A stretch of DNA of 64,000 nucleotides from Amblyomma americanum (Eukaryota; Arthropoda; Arachnida; Ixodida; Ixodidae): the NCBI RefSeq assembly GCF_052857255.1, contig NC_135502.1, positions 154,325,868 through 154,389,867 on the forward strand. Direction: 5' to 3'. Position 1 is the stretch's first letter; every line of letters starts with the position of its first letter. Below, one piece after another: positions 1-9,700 of this stretch. The notes beneath the pieces were generated by a model. The model had not been told where the DNA came from and ran no database searches. It worked only from the letters and a program-made list of their open reading frames with translations. Made by a program: the position numbers and the translations under genes.

Positions 1-404
1 CACAATCCCCTTCTAACCGGACGCGGCGATGCCACGCACGGCTAAGCGCGAGTACTCGGGTCCGTGGTAACGCACTGCTCACCATCATTTCCCAGTGGAT
101 GTGCCTGCATGCGGATGCTCAGGAACCCGCTGTGTCGCAACTCACCAGCAGCTGCATGTTGCAGATGACCCAGCGCCGGCGTAGTGAGCTGGTGGAGTCG
201 TCATAGCAGAGGGGCAGATCCAATCGAAGAAGGCCTGAGGAAGAGTTAATAAGAGCTGAATGGGCGCTTAAAAATGCAAGGCCAGAGATCACGTCCAGAG
301 GGCACCTGGACAGAATGGTGAGTAGAACTAGGAGGTGACGGCAACGGTGGTGCTTCAATCGGTTACGAGAACAGTCGGCGTGACGACGGGGTTTAAAACT
401 TCCG

Positions 405-560
405 GAGTAACCGGGTTCGAACCTAACCGCGGCATCCGGGTAGGCGCCCATGCGCTGTGAAATATCAGTGCACGTTAAAGATCCCCAGGTGATCGAAACT
501 GTTCCGGAGGCCTCCACTACGGCACCTCTTCTTTTCATCGGTCAGTCTGTCGCAAATCGG
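405..560 (+). mobile_element. tRNA-derived SINE fragment (Ruka-like)
   Basis: This stretch carries a pol III B-box-like GGTTCGAACC at about 413-422. It then has the SINE body: a gcacgttaaagatcccca core at about 470-488 and a ccggaggcctccacta motif. The same core occurs in the other SINE copies in this window. The A box and the 3' tail are not recognisable, so this is a truncated old copy. Confidence 0.7.
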
Positions 561-705
561 CAACGCGTACCCGAAATATTTCCAATTCCCCGTCTGCTCG
601 CCATAGAAAGTAATGGAACCAATTTCTCATCTCGAGGAACCATTCATAGTTCAGTTTACGCGTCAACGAAATTCTTTCTATGCGAAGCTGTGTTTAAAAA
701 TATAC

Positions 706-827
706 ATAATGGGAACAATTAATAACTGCGCAAAAAGCACGGGACAAGAAAGAAGAACACGCTTCTCACGTGTGCTTTTTCTCTCTTGTCCCGTCGTTAT
801 TGCGCAGTTATGCATTGTTCCCATTAT
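706..827. mobile_element. Short palindromic foldback element
   Basis: The left arm starts ataatgggaacaa and continues taactgcgca...gggacaaga. It is repeated in inverse on the right, ending ttgttcccattat, with about 55-bp arms and almost no spacer. It codes for nothing. Two other foldbacks (near 19.6 and 49.6 kb) have the same architecture. Arms of this kind suggest a snapback MITE; superfamily unknown. Confidence 0.75.
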
Positions 828-1139
828 ATCGTACCAATAAGGCTCCCACCGCACTCATCTAGATTTAAAAATCAATCTTACAAAAAAACAAGCATATCGC
901 CGCCCATCGGTGTACTTCCGTAGGTCCACACTGCTTTGTTCTCCTAAACTTTGGCTGGAACCAATTGATCCACTCATTCAAACAGACATGAACACCGCCA
1001 ATGCTTTATGGTGATGAATTTTGGCTGGCTGCCTTGCGAGAAGGTGCCGGTGCAAGCTGCCGTTTTCTTCCAAGCCAGAGTCACAACCAATCCGTCGCCA
1101 AAGGACGCAGCAGCCTGGCAACAGCAGCAGCTCGCTTTC

Positions 1140-1603
1140 CGTAGTTTTTTTTCACGCGTGCATGTGCGCTGCAATTGACATGAGCAAGGCGACTTTCTGT
1201 TGGAAGCGGAAGTTCCATTCTTCTGAGGAGCTCAGTGATGAAGCGAATTATTGAGGGTGTTCGTCACACCGACGCATTATCGGATGATGAGAGCGACGCA
1301 GAAGATTTAGCAACACCATCTGCACTAAAAGTAATCAAAGCATTGGATGTGCTCCGCAGATGTATTGGTCCCGCGATGACGATGTCGCGATGCAACTGCT
1401 CACCGAGTGCGAAAGTAGCTCAGATGACACTCGTGGCGAAAAAAAAGAAGCACAAGAAGCTGTCCGACTTCATTGGAAATAAATGTTTTGGTATTATGTT
1501 GTCCAACCTGACTGTGTCTTCGGCTATTTTCCTCTCAACGAAACTTCGCTTGAACGCAATTTTTCGCGCACCCCGTCCGTTTCGTTGTAGCGAGGTTCAA
1601 CTG
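1140..1603 (+). mobile_element. Tigger/pogo-like transposase 3' end with terminal repeat
   Basis: The reading frame from about 1235 gives an acidic ALSDDESDAEDL stretch followed by IKALDVLRRC, typical of the C-terminal tail of Tigger/pogo (Tc1/mariner superfamily) transposases. A KKKKHKKLSDF end, interrupted by frame shifts, follows. The element then ends with cgaggttcaactg at about 1591-1603, the inverse of a Tigger-type CAGTTGAACCTCG terminus, and is followed by TA, the usual target dinucleotide. The DDE core and the 5' half are absent, so this is a 5'-truncated dead copy. Confidence 0.6.
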
Positions 1604-1635
1604 TACTCAAAAAAGGTTGACGACCGGGCGAGTTA

Positions 1636-2612
1636 GTGCTGATTCAACTCAAACCAAGCTAGAAGACACAACACAGGAGAAGAGATGGGCACAAGATGAG
1701 GCTGGACTAACAACTGAAAATTTATTGAAGAAAACTCGCAAAGAAGATCCGCAAAGGGATGTGCGCACATTACCTCAAAGCAATGAAAGGAGAATAAGCA
1801 ATGGGAAGTCACTCTCCTGCTAGTGAATCATCTAAAAAAAGCGAATTCCTTACGGTGAAGGCTAAACAACGGCTTAGCCACACACGTGTCTTCAGCCTCA
1901 CTGATGTAGTAAGCCTCAACAATCTCCCGACAGACTTATCACTTCCATAAACCACTGATGTGTCGTAGAAATGGGGCGTGCAGAGACAGGTCGTCCCCCG
2001 AGTAGCATTCACGAGATTGAACTTGCACTGCCCGATTAGAATTCGCCTTCCCCCCTACAGAGGGCAATTGCTCGAACAGGCGCGAATTCAGTCATCTGCC
2101 TGTCTGCCCGTAGTAGTTTCAGCCACAAGAGAGCAGAACGCAGTAAACCCTATTACTTTTACAAATGGTGAACCTTTTTTTTATATGACACCATGCAATG
2201 TAGACGATTACCCGTAGTTTTATCGAGCCTTCTTATAACGGCGGTCCAAATGCCTCCTATCTTGAACTTGGCTGTGAAGACATCAGCAACATTATACTTT
2301 GCCGCGACTTTCTTGAGACAGTGCGAAACACTGTGGAGAAAAGGTATGTCAGCATCATTCGAGTGTGTTCCTTTCCCTCGAGCAAGTGAAAATACGCTCT
2401 GGAAGGCGGGCAAATGGGCAAGTGGTAACCTACCGGCCATTAGTTTCGAAACTTGCTCAGAGATTGCGTCCTGAGCACAGTGACAGAATGACTTACGTAA
2501 AGCGGACGTCTCGCATGCAATTGCAAACCCATCAAGTGTTTCAATAATTGCTGACGTTAGCGAGTGACCAATACACCTCTTCACTATCCTTCACCAGCTT
2601 CGAGTGGTCCGG
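1636..2612 (-). mobile_element. Penelope-like element fragment (GIY-YIG side and 3' end)
   Basis: Read on minus, the segment has the linker typical of Penelope-like elements (HSVSHCLKKVAAKYNV near 2290-2340). A decayed endonuclease region follows. The 3' end ctaattgcttggtttgagttgaat type tail is near 1636-1660. Stops and frame shifts break it. Its upstream end meets an oppositely oriented piece of the same element at about 2612, so this is part of an inverted rearranged insertion. It has no function now. Confidence 0.6.
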
Positions 2613-2737
2613 TTCATAGCTAAGAAGAGGCTTCGCCGGTCTTTGGATATTTTTCTGCCCAAAGTCAATGAGGCGTTAAAGCCCTGTTTGGAAGAACTTG
2701 GCATAGTAGCATTTCATTATGTTGATGACCTAAATGG
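2613..2737 (+). mobile_element. Penelope-like reverse transcriptase piece (YVDD motif)
   Basis: The plus frame gives KVNEALKPCLEELGIVAFHY followed by VDD, the catalytic motif C of a Penelope-type reverse transcriptase. Only about 40 residues remain. The same stretch recurs, more decayed (YVDD becomes YVN plus stop), at about 4091-4200. It is sandwiched between two minus-strand Penelope pieces. Confidence 0.6.
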
Positions 2738-2930
2738 TCAAGCGGGAACCCAGCTGCCATTAGCTTGGAAACATGCTCCGAGATTGCATCCTAAGCATAG
2801 TGGTGGCATGGCGTACTTAAAGCGGACGTCATGTATGCGATTGCAAACCCATCAAGTGTTTCAATCTTTGATGACCTTTTTCAGTGACCAGTATACCTCT
2901 TCACCATCCTTCACCAGCCACGAGTGGTCA
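2738..2930 (-). mobile_element. Second minus-strand Penelope-like piece
   Basis: This repeats about 190 bp of the 2400-2610 segment with some divergence, including ttgcaaacccatcaagtgtt and acctcttcaccatccttcac. Read on minus it gives SRLVKDGEEVYW and DAISEHVSKLMAAGFPL, a region between the RT and the endonuclease. It makes the locus a tandemly repeated inverted junction. Confidence 0.55.
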
Positions 2931-2935
2931 GGCTC

Positions 2936-4085
2936 TGTCAGGATATTGTGGGCGGCTTGATGGTTGGTTGCCGCCGAAATTATAATTAATCGGGCCAACC
3001 TGCCCACTACTGCACTCTCTGTATGTTCGGAGGGGGAGGAGCGAATAACTTCTCCGGCGCGCGTGCGAAAGATGAGATTCGACTGCTGACCGGCGATAGG
3101 TGCCCGCCTGATTAGCCGTTGACCGAAGGCATGAGGCGTAGAGAAGTTCCGTAACGAACCCTTTTATTTGGGCAAGAACAACCACAGTATATTACAAAAA
3201 TAAGTCCAACAAAGTAGCGTTCGTGAAAAGGCGCGACGCAACTTTAACAAGCACAAATCGAGCATGAAAACACTACAATCGACATAAGAACGAAAGCAAC
3301 AGGTCGATTAATGTACAACAATGTTACGAGAAGGAACATAATATAAAAGATTACAACGAGAAACGCAGCAAGCAACAAGAAAGAAAGAATAGAGTTCAAG
3401 TAAGTGGGGAGAAACGGCGGTTTAGCTGCGAAGTGGCAATGTCGGGTCGCAGGGAGCGTCGGGCTGCGGTTGCTCGTCGCGGGGCTGATGGGGGCCTGCG
3501 GATACGGGTGAACTTGTGCCCTGCGTCTTCGGGTACGCCGTCGCCGCGCTCTACGCGTCCGACCACCACCTAGGCTCGCTACGTGACCACATTCCTGGCT
3601 GACCTCACTCACGACAGCACGCACCGAAATCTCCAGACCAACTGCCCTGCACGCGGCGTTTCCGCCGGCGCGTTCTTGTGGGAAAAAAACAAACCAACAC
3701 AAAAAAACTCTTCAGGTGCCGCGTACATAAGAATGCAGATCTTGAAAGGGGAAAAATACACGAAGGAATGTTGAAAGAATTCGGTATAAAGCTCTAATCC
3801 AAACGAGGGGATTCTGTGCGGACTACGAGGGATGCCGGGCAATCAACCCGTTTTTGTTTTTCCCAGTGGAAGCGCTCGCCACCTACACGGCGACAATGCC
3901 AGGAGGGGGTGGAAGGGCTTTGAGTGACCACCCCAGCGTCGCGATGAGTTAGCCGTTTCCTCTCGGGGGAGAGGGACAAAGTCGTCGCCGCTGCACCGCG
4001 ACATGTTTCTGGAAAAACAGCGGCGCCTTGGCTACCGCTGCCGCAAAAGTCAATGACGGACAGGGCAGGGACGAACTTTGTGACA
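2936..4085 (-). mobile_element. Solo LTR of an LTR retrotransposon with 5-bp TSD
   Basis: The insert begins TGTCAGGATATTG and ends TTTGTGACA, so it has TG...CA ends with a short TGTCA/TGACA inverted repeat. It is bounded on both sides by GGCTC (2931-2935 and 4086-4090), a perfect 5-bp target duplication. It lies inside a Penelope junction whose undisturbed version is visible at about 2600-2625. On minus, AATAAA (plus 3163-3168) would serve as the polyadenylation signal. There are no coding domains, so it looks like a solo LTR of about 1.15 kb. The 5-bp TSD fits Ty3/Gypsy or Bel/Pao; the choice is not settled. Confidence 0.65.
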
Positions 4086-4090
4086 GGCTC

Positions 4091-5150
4091 ATAACTAAGA
4101 AGAGGCTCCGCCGATCTTGGGCCATTCTTCTGTCCAAAGTCGCTGAGGCGTTAAAGCCCTGTTTGTAAGACCTTGGCATAGTAGCATTACTTTATGTTAA
4201 CTAGTTATTTTTCTTGGACAAGGAGGGCTGAGAAAAGCTGGCACATTAGTTTTAGGAATCTATAAGGCGTGTAGTGAAAGCCTACATTTTACGCCTGAAT
4301 TTCCTAAACAGAACCATATGTAGTTTCTTGATTTAGACCAGCACTTTGCGGACAACCACGTGTGTTGGCAACACAGCTCAAGAATGGGAAATATTTTAGC
4401 TATGAATCGTACCACTCAAGGCTGATGAAGGACGGGTTGGCAATAGCGTGGTTCACTACCGATTTAAAGAAGTCATGGCATCACAGTGTCGAGAACTTAT
4501 TTTTACAGCAGGTTTCCAAGCTAATGGAGCCTGGGTTCCCACTTGCTCATCCTGCGCGCCTGTCAGAACGGGTTTTCACTCACTTCAGGGAAATGAACAT
4601 TCACTCGGATGATGCTGGCATAGTGGAGTGGGGCAAAAAGGCAGCCTCTATACTTTACCTCTACAGTATTTCGCACAGTCTCAAGAAAGTCGCAGCAAAG
4701 TATAGTGTTGCTGTTGTCTTGACAGCTAAGAGCAAGGTAGGAGGCCTCTGCACTGTCGTTAAAACGAAGCTTGGTAAAAGTATGGGCACGTAAGAAATGT
4801 TCAACACATGCAATAGGAATAGGTTTCATTGTGCTTCACTGCCTTGTGGCTGAAACTAATACGAACAGACAGGAGATATCTGAATGGGCACCTGACTGAG
4901 CAATTTCAATCTATAGGAGGGAAAAGGCGAATTCTAATCGGGCACTGCACGTTCAATCTCCTTAACGCAAATCGGAGGACAACCTATCTCCTTGCACGCC
5001 TGATTTCCGCGATACAGAACTAGTTCATGAAAGTGATAACTCTATTGGGAGGTAGCTGAGGCTTACGACATCAGTAAGGCTAAGGAGACGTGTGCGGCTA
5101 AGCTGTAGGTGAACCTTCACCTAAGAATATTGCTTTTTAGAGGATTCACT
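4091..5150 (+). mobile_element. Penelope-like element fragment: RT end, linker and GIY-YIG remnant
   Basis: The element resumes after the solo LTR. In order it shows a decayed RT motif C, then FLDLDQHFADNHVCW near 4330. An open stretch (about 4390-4790) follows with YESYHSRLMKDGLA, FLQQVSKLMEPGFPL and SISHSLKKVAAKYSV. Last comes a degraded endonuclease with TDRRYLNGHLTEQFQSI near 4870-4915. The motif order matches Penelope-like RT and GIY-YIG proteins. In-frame stops and frame shifts show it is dead. Confidence 0.65.
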
Positions 5151-5337
5151 TGTGTGCTAGTGACTTTCGACTGTTTTTAATCCTTGCACTACTATAGGGT
5201 TTTGCGCGCGTGCGTCTCTTTGCAGGTAATCTTCGCCGCCCCTTACAAAAAAAAATATGGAATTTCTGCAGAATCTTTATTGCTCATTCGCATCACACAA
5301 AATATACTTTCTGTGGTGTTCATGTTGATGTTTGTGT

Positions 5338-5697
5338 GGAGGCTTTGTCGAAACCTTCCAGAAAATTTGCCGCCGATTGTCTGATGTGCACGTGCTGACT
5401 AAATGTCTGATGAGGATATGATGCATCCTCTGAGGAGTTTCTGGTGAAGACTTGTGATGATTTTTTGTGAAATGTTTCCAGAAAATTTGCCGCCGATTTT
5501 CTGATGTACACGTGCTGACTAATTGTCTGATGAGGATATGATGCATCCTCTGAGGAGTTTCTGATGAAGACTTGTGATGATGTTTTGTTGAATTTTCCCA
5601 GAAAATTTGCCGCCGTGCTGACTAAACATCTGATGAGTATATGATGAATCCACTTGAAGGATTTTTGTTAACGTTGCTTTGTGGAAAGTCTGCAGGT
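5338..5697. repeat. 120-bp tandem repeat, about three units
   Basis: The string ccagaaaatttgccgcc starts at 5358, 5478 and 5598, exactly 120 bp apart. Between these points run ctgatgaggatatgatgcat and ctgaggagtttctg in the first two units; the third is truncated. Copies 1 and 2 are nearly identical, so the amplification is recent. The array passes directly into a shorter-period array of related TGATG-rich sequence. Confidence 0.9.
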
Positions 5698-5715
5698 ATT
5701 TTGAAGCCGATTTTA

Positions 5716-6492
5716 TGATGTCGGTGTGATGACCGATTTTGTGATGTGGATGTGAGGTCCGATTTTGTGATGTGGATGTCAGGTCCGATTTCGTGATGCA
5801 GATGTGGTGTCTGATTTCGTGATGTGGATGTAATGTCTGATTTTGAGATGAGAATTTGAGGTCCGATTTTGCGATGTGATGTCTGATTTTATGATGTGAA
5901 TGTGATGTCTGATTTTATGATGTGAATGTGATGTCCGATTTCCTGATGTGAATGTGATGTCCGATTTCCTGATGTGAATGTGATGTCCGATTTCCTGATG
6001 TGAATGTGATGTCCGATTTCCTGATGCGGATGTGATGTCGGATTTCCTGATGCGGATGTGATGTCCGATTTCCTGATGTGAATGTGATGTTTGATTTCCT
6101 GATGCGGATGTGATGTGTGATTTCATGATGTGGATGTGATGTCTGATTTCCTGATGCGGATGTGATGTCAGATTTCCTGATGCGGATGTGATGTGTGATT
6201 TCATGATGTGGATGTGAGGTCCGATTTCTTGATGTGGATGTGACGTCTGATTTCCTGATGTGAATGTGCTGTGAATGTGATGTGATTTTCTGATGTGATT
6301 GTGCTGTCCGATTTCCTGACGTGGTTGTGATGTCACATTTTGTGATGTGGATGTGATGTCCGATTTCTCGATGTGGATGTGATGTCAGATTTCCTGATGT
6401 GGATGTGATGTCGTATTTCCTGATGTGGATGTAAGCTTCGATTTTGTGGCGTGGATATGATGTCTTATTTTGCGATGTGGATGTGATATAAG
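5716..6492. repeat. 24-bp minisatellite, about 32 units
   Basis: The unit is gatgtccgatttcctgatgtggat with variants. It repeats at mostly 24-bp spacing, with a few units shortened or split. Because 24 is a multiple of three, the minus strand stays open for 185 codons (5779-6336) and reads as an 8-residue His/Ser/Ile-rich repeat (for example HQEIGHHI). I see no signal peptide, start context or splice site that would make this a gene, so the open frame is probably a by-product of the period. Confidence 0.85.
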
Positions 6493-6717
6493 CACATAAC
6501 GGCAGTACTCGTGCGGATCTGTATCTTTAATCAACAGTAAAGTACTCCGTGAATGCCTCCGCTTGATCACCAAAAAATAGATGAATGCCGCAGGGAATAA
6601 GTAAATTGATCAGGTATAGCTTTTGGGAATATATTTTCAAACGGTAATATACTGTCCATGATTTCATTTGATTTCTCTCTAGACCATGGAGGAAAGGCTG
6701 GACCGAATTTGCTGTCC

Positions 6718-9700
6718 TCACACTCCAGGAAACTTGGAGCATGTGTACCCTGAAAAAATTAAATCAAAGGCAAGCGTAGAGCAGTTGTAGCATGCACAAG
6801 CTCTGAATTCAATCTGAATGTAGTTCAAGACCACAAGCACATCTATGCAAAGAGGTAATAATAAAAAAGAGTGGAAGAAGCAAAATGTTCATTTTACATG
6901 CCATTCCAATTTCATACATTTAAGAGGAGCACAAGGAAACATAGAAACCTAACTGGTTAATGAGTGGAAGAAGCAAAATGTGCATTTCACATGCCATTAT
7001 CACCTAATCCATTTTCCACAAGGAAACATACAAACGTAACTGGATATTACAAAGACAATATGAAGACTTATCTTCGTATTGCATGCGCCACAGTAGAGAG
7101 TTTTAAAGTTTCGATTATCACTAAAGCTTTTCCAAAATGCAGCAAGATATCCTGCAGGTTATAACATTTCGGGTGCTTTCTTTTAGCCGCTTAATCTTTG
7201 ACTTTTGACTAAAAAAAAGGCAATGTATGCAAGGAAATCTTACAATGTATTGATTACTTACATTCATTAAATTTACTTCTTTATGAGATGAGAGTAAAAT
7301 GCCCCAGTGGGGGGGTGGGGCACATTTTCGTCATTGAAGTGTAAACTCTGAGCTTGCCCTAAGACTGCTTAGCAATGCTCCGAATGCACAGGCTAAAATG
7401 ATGAAATACACAGACATACCGATAATGGCACCGACTCGGTCCGGATCAAGTGCCTCTTTTTTCTCCGTGTCTTTGTTCGCATTACTCCCCTTTCCGGTGA
7501 GCGATTTTCCACGGAGTTCTTCCACAGTGAAAACATTGCGTAGGAGATGCCGGGCAAACTTGCACGGTTGGCCTCTGCAGTGTGCTACCAAACGGTCAAT
7601 TACCGTTATTTCTAGACATAATCCATTGCCGATTTCCACCTGCGAAATCAAGTTTGAAAAAATACCTTGATAAGCAAGATTGCGTATTTGCGAAAAACGA
7701 CATGAAATGTGAACCTTTTTCCTTCAGATCGGTCGTTATTTAAGGCTATCAATAAAGGTGCTTCTTTACTCAAGGTGGGAATACGAGCAAATGTGTGCTT
7801 CCTTCTCATGAGAGGAAAAACTGGGAGCTACCAGGGAGAGCATTGAGAGAGAGCAGCCATGTTCTATGCACATGGCAACAACCCAGCGTGGGAAGTATCG
7901 GAATTCACGTTGCCAATAGCTTACTACCTGCTGGTCCCTAGTCATTGCTGAAATTCTGAAGTTATTTCATGCTATGAGGGACGTCGCAGAGGTTTCCGAA
8001 ATTTCAATAACATGGCATTCTTTAACGTGCACGACACCACACAGAACAGTGAGAGCTTAGGCTTATGCTCCATCGAAGCGTGGTCGGGATCGAACCCGCG
8101 TAATGCTCAGCCCGAGGACGTGGGGTCGGATTCCGGCCACGGTGGCCGCGTTTTAATAGAGGCGAAATGAAAAAAATTTCCGTGTGCTACGCGATGGCAG
8201 ACGTTTAAGAATCCTTTATTCGGATACAGTGAAGCTCCGACCACATTGACGAGCGCCGCACAGAATTTCTCTACGACAAAAATTTCATAGCTAATGCTCT
8301 TTTTGGTACCTAAGCAAGAAGCTAATCACAATAAACAAATTTTAACTTTAAGGTCTAAGATTTTGAGACTTTCCTTGTTCAATTAAGTAAAACATTAAAA
8401 AGTGTTTCTTTTACTGTTGTGGTTGACCAGCGGAAGAATACAGGATGCCGCGGACCATGGCCCAGTAAAAGAACTGGTGTTCCCGAGAATTCCACCACGA
8501 CGTCCCTCATAGGAAACGTCACTTCGTTAGGCAAACCCCGAGGTATTATATACCGTTTAAATTTGCTGGTCATTTAAGCTCCCACTGCTAGTTCGTTTGT
8601 CCACGATGATTGCAGTTCCCCAGTACACAGCATATAAAATAGGCCCCTCTAACTTCAAAGCAGTTAAAAAAATATTTCGCCCACAATTTCACTGTGACCA
8701 TACAGAAGACAGATATGATAATCGCTCGCTTTACGCTAACGTACATAGGAGCAACGGATAACACTGCAGAGCGTGCATGCTCTGCGCAGGGTTCGACGCA
8801 ACGCTACAAACCGCTGCAAAGCAAACACCACCCGGTCCTCACGTTTAACACTTTGCGATTCTTAAATATGGAATTATCTCAAAAGATGTTAAGATGTATA
8901 TTCCAATGAACTTGGATCCACAATGCTAGAAAAAAAGTTAACCATTTACCTTTTCAACCGCAACAGTATCTGGCTCACTTCTTTGAGCCAGAATTTTTTC
9001 TAGCTTTTTGACCATTTTGTATGATTCTGCAAAAAGAGAAACAATCATAAAACAACTTTTTTTTGTGTGGGGGGGGGGTCTGATAAATCAGCCTATAAAG
9101 CCCTTCAGCATGCTACGCAAATGAGAAAAATATAAGTTAAAACAAGAAAAATAAACAAGAAAAAGTAAATAAATGCAATGAAAAAGGTTTAAAAAGCCAA
9201 CGAGCGATTCCTGACTTATGTTTCCTTTATTCCACAAGAAAGGTTTGCTTTGCTAAGAAGCTCGATTATTGTATCCTCGCTGTATTGCATCAGAAGAGGC
9301 ACGCTCAAGGTGTGAAAGTCGCCAGTACAAAATACTTCATGGTTAACCAACATGCCCTAAATTTAAATCTTATAAGGAGGGCGACATGAAACGGCTAAGG
9401 AATTCGGCGGATTTCTAGCTTGTGCCTTAAATACAAAAGGTTTACTACAGTAACTAACAACACAAAAATAACCAGAACATTTGACTCTCAGCCCAAGGAA
9501 GACCTAGTTTCCATAAAGTAGTCAACAATAGACGTTTATTGCAATTCATCAGTCCTACTGAAAATCACAGCAGCAATCATGTTGGAAAAGAATGCGCAGA
9601 ATGTTCCAGATCCCTACATGGTTTCCTAGGCAACTAAAAAACAACGTTCATTCGATGATGGTGGCAGAGGTCATGTACGCACTGCATGACTAGGGTGGAA

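Noticed and set aside
119..538. 139-codon minus open frame at the window start
   Set aside because: It overlaps a plus-strand SINE fragment and shows no domain.
3244..3702. 152-codon minus open frame with a hydrophobic C-terminus as a membrane protein
   Set aside because: It lies wholly inside the solo LTR, and its hydrophobic part is T-rich LTR sequence near the polyA signal.
5779..6336. 185-codon His-rich open frame on minus as a gene
   Set aside because: It follows from a 24-bp tandem repeat whose period is a multiple of three; no start context, splice site or domain supports it.
5716..6492. CRISPR-like array because of regular repeats
   Set aside because: There are no unique spacers; it is a contiguous 24-bp minisatellite in a eukaryotic context.
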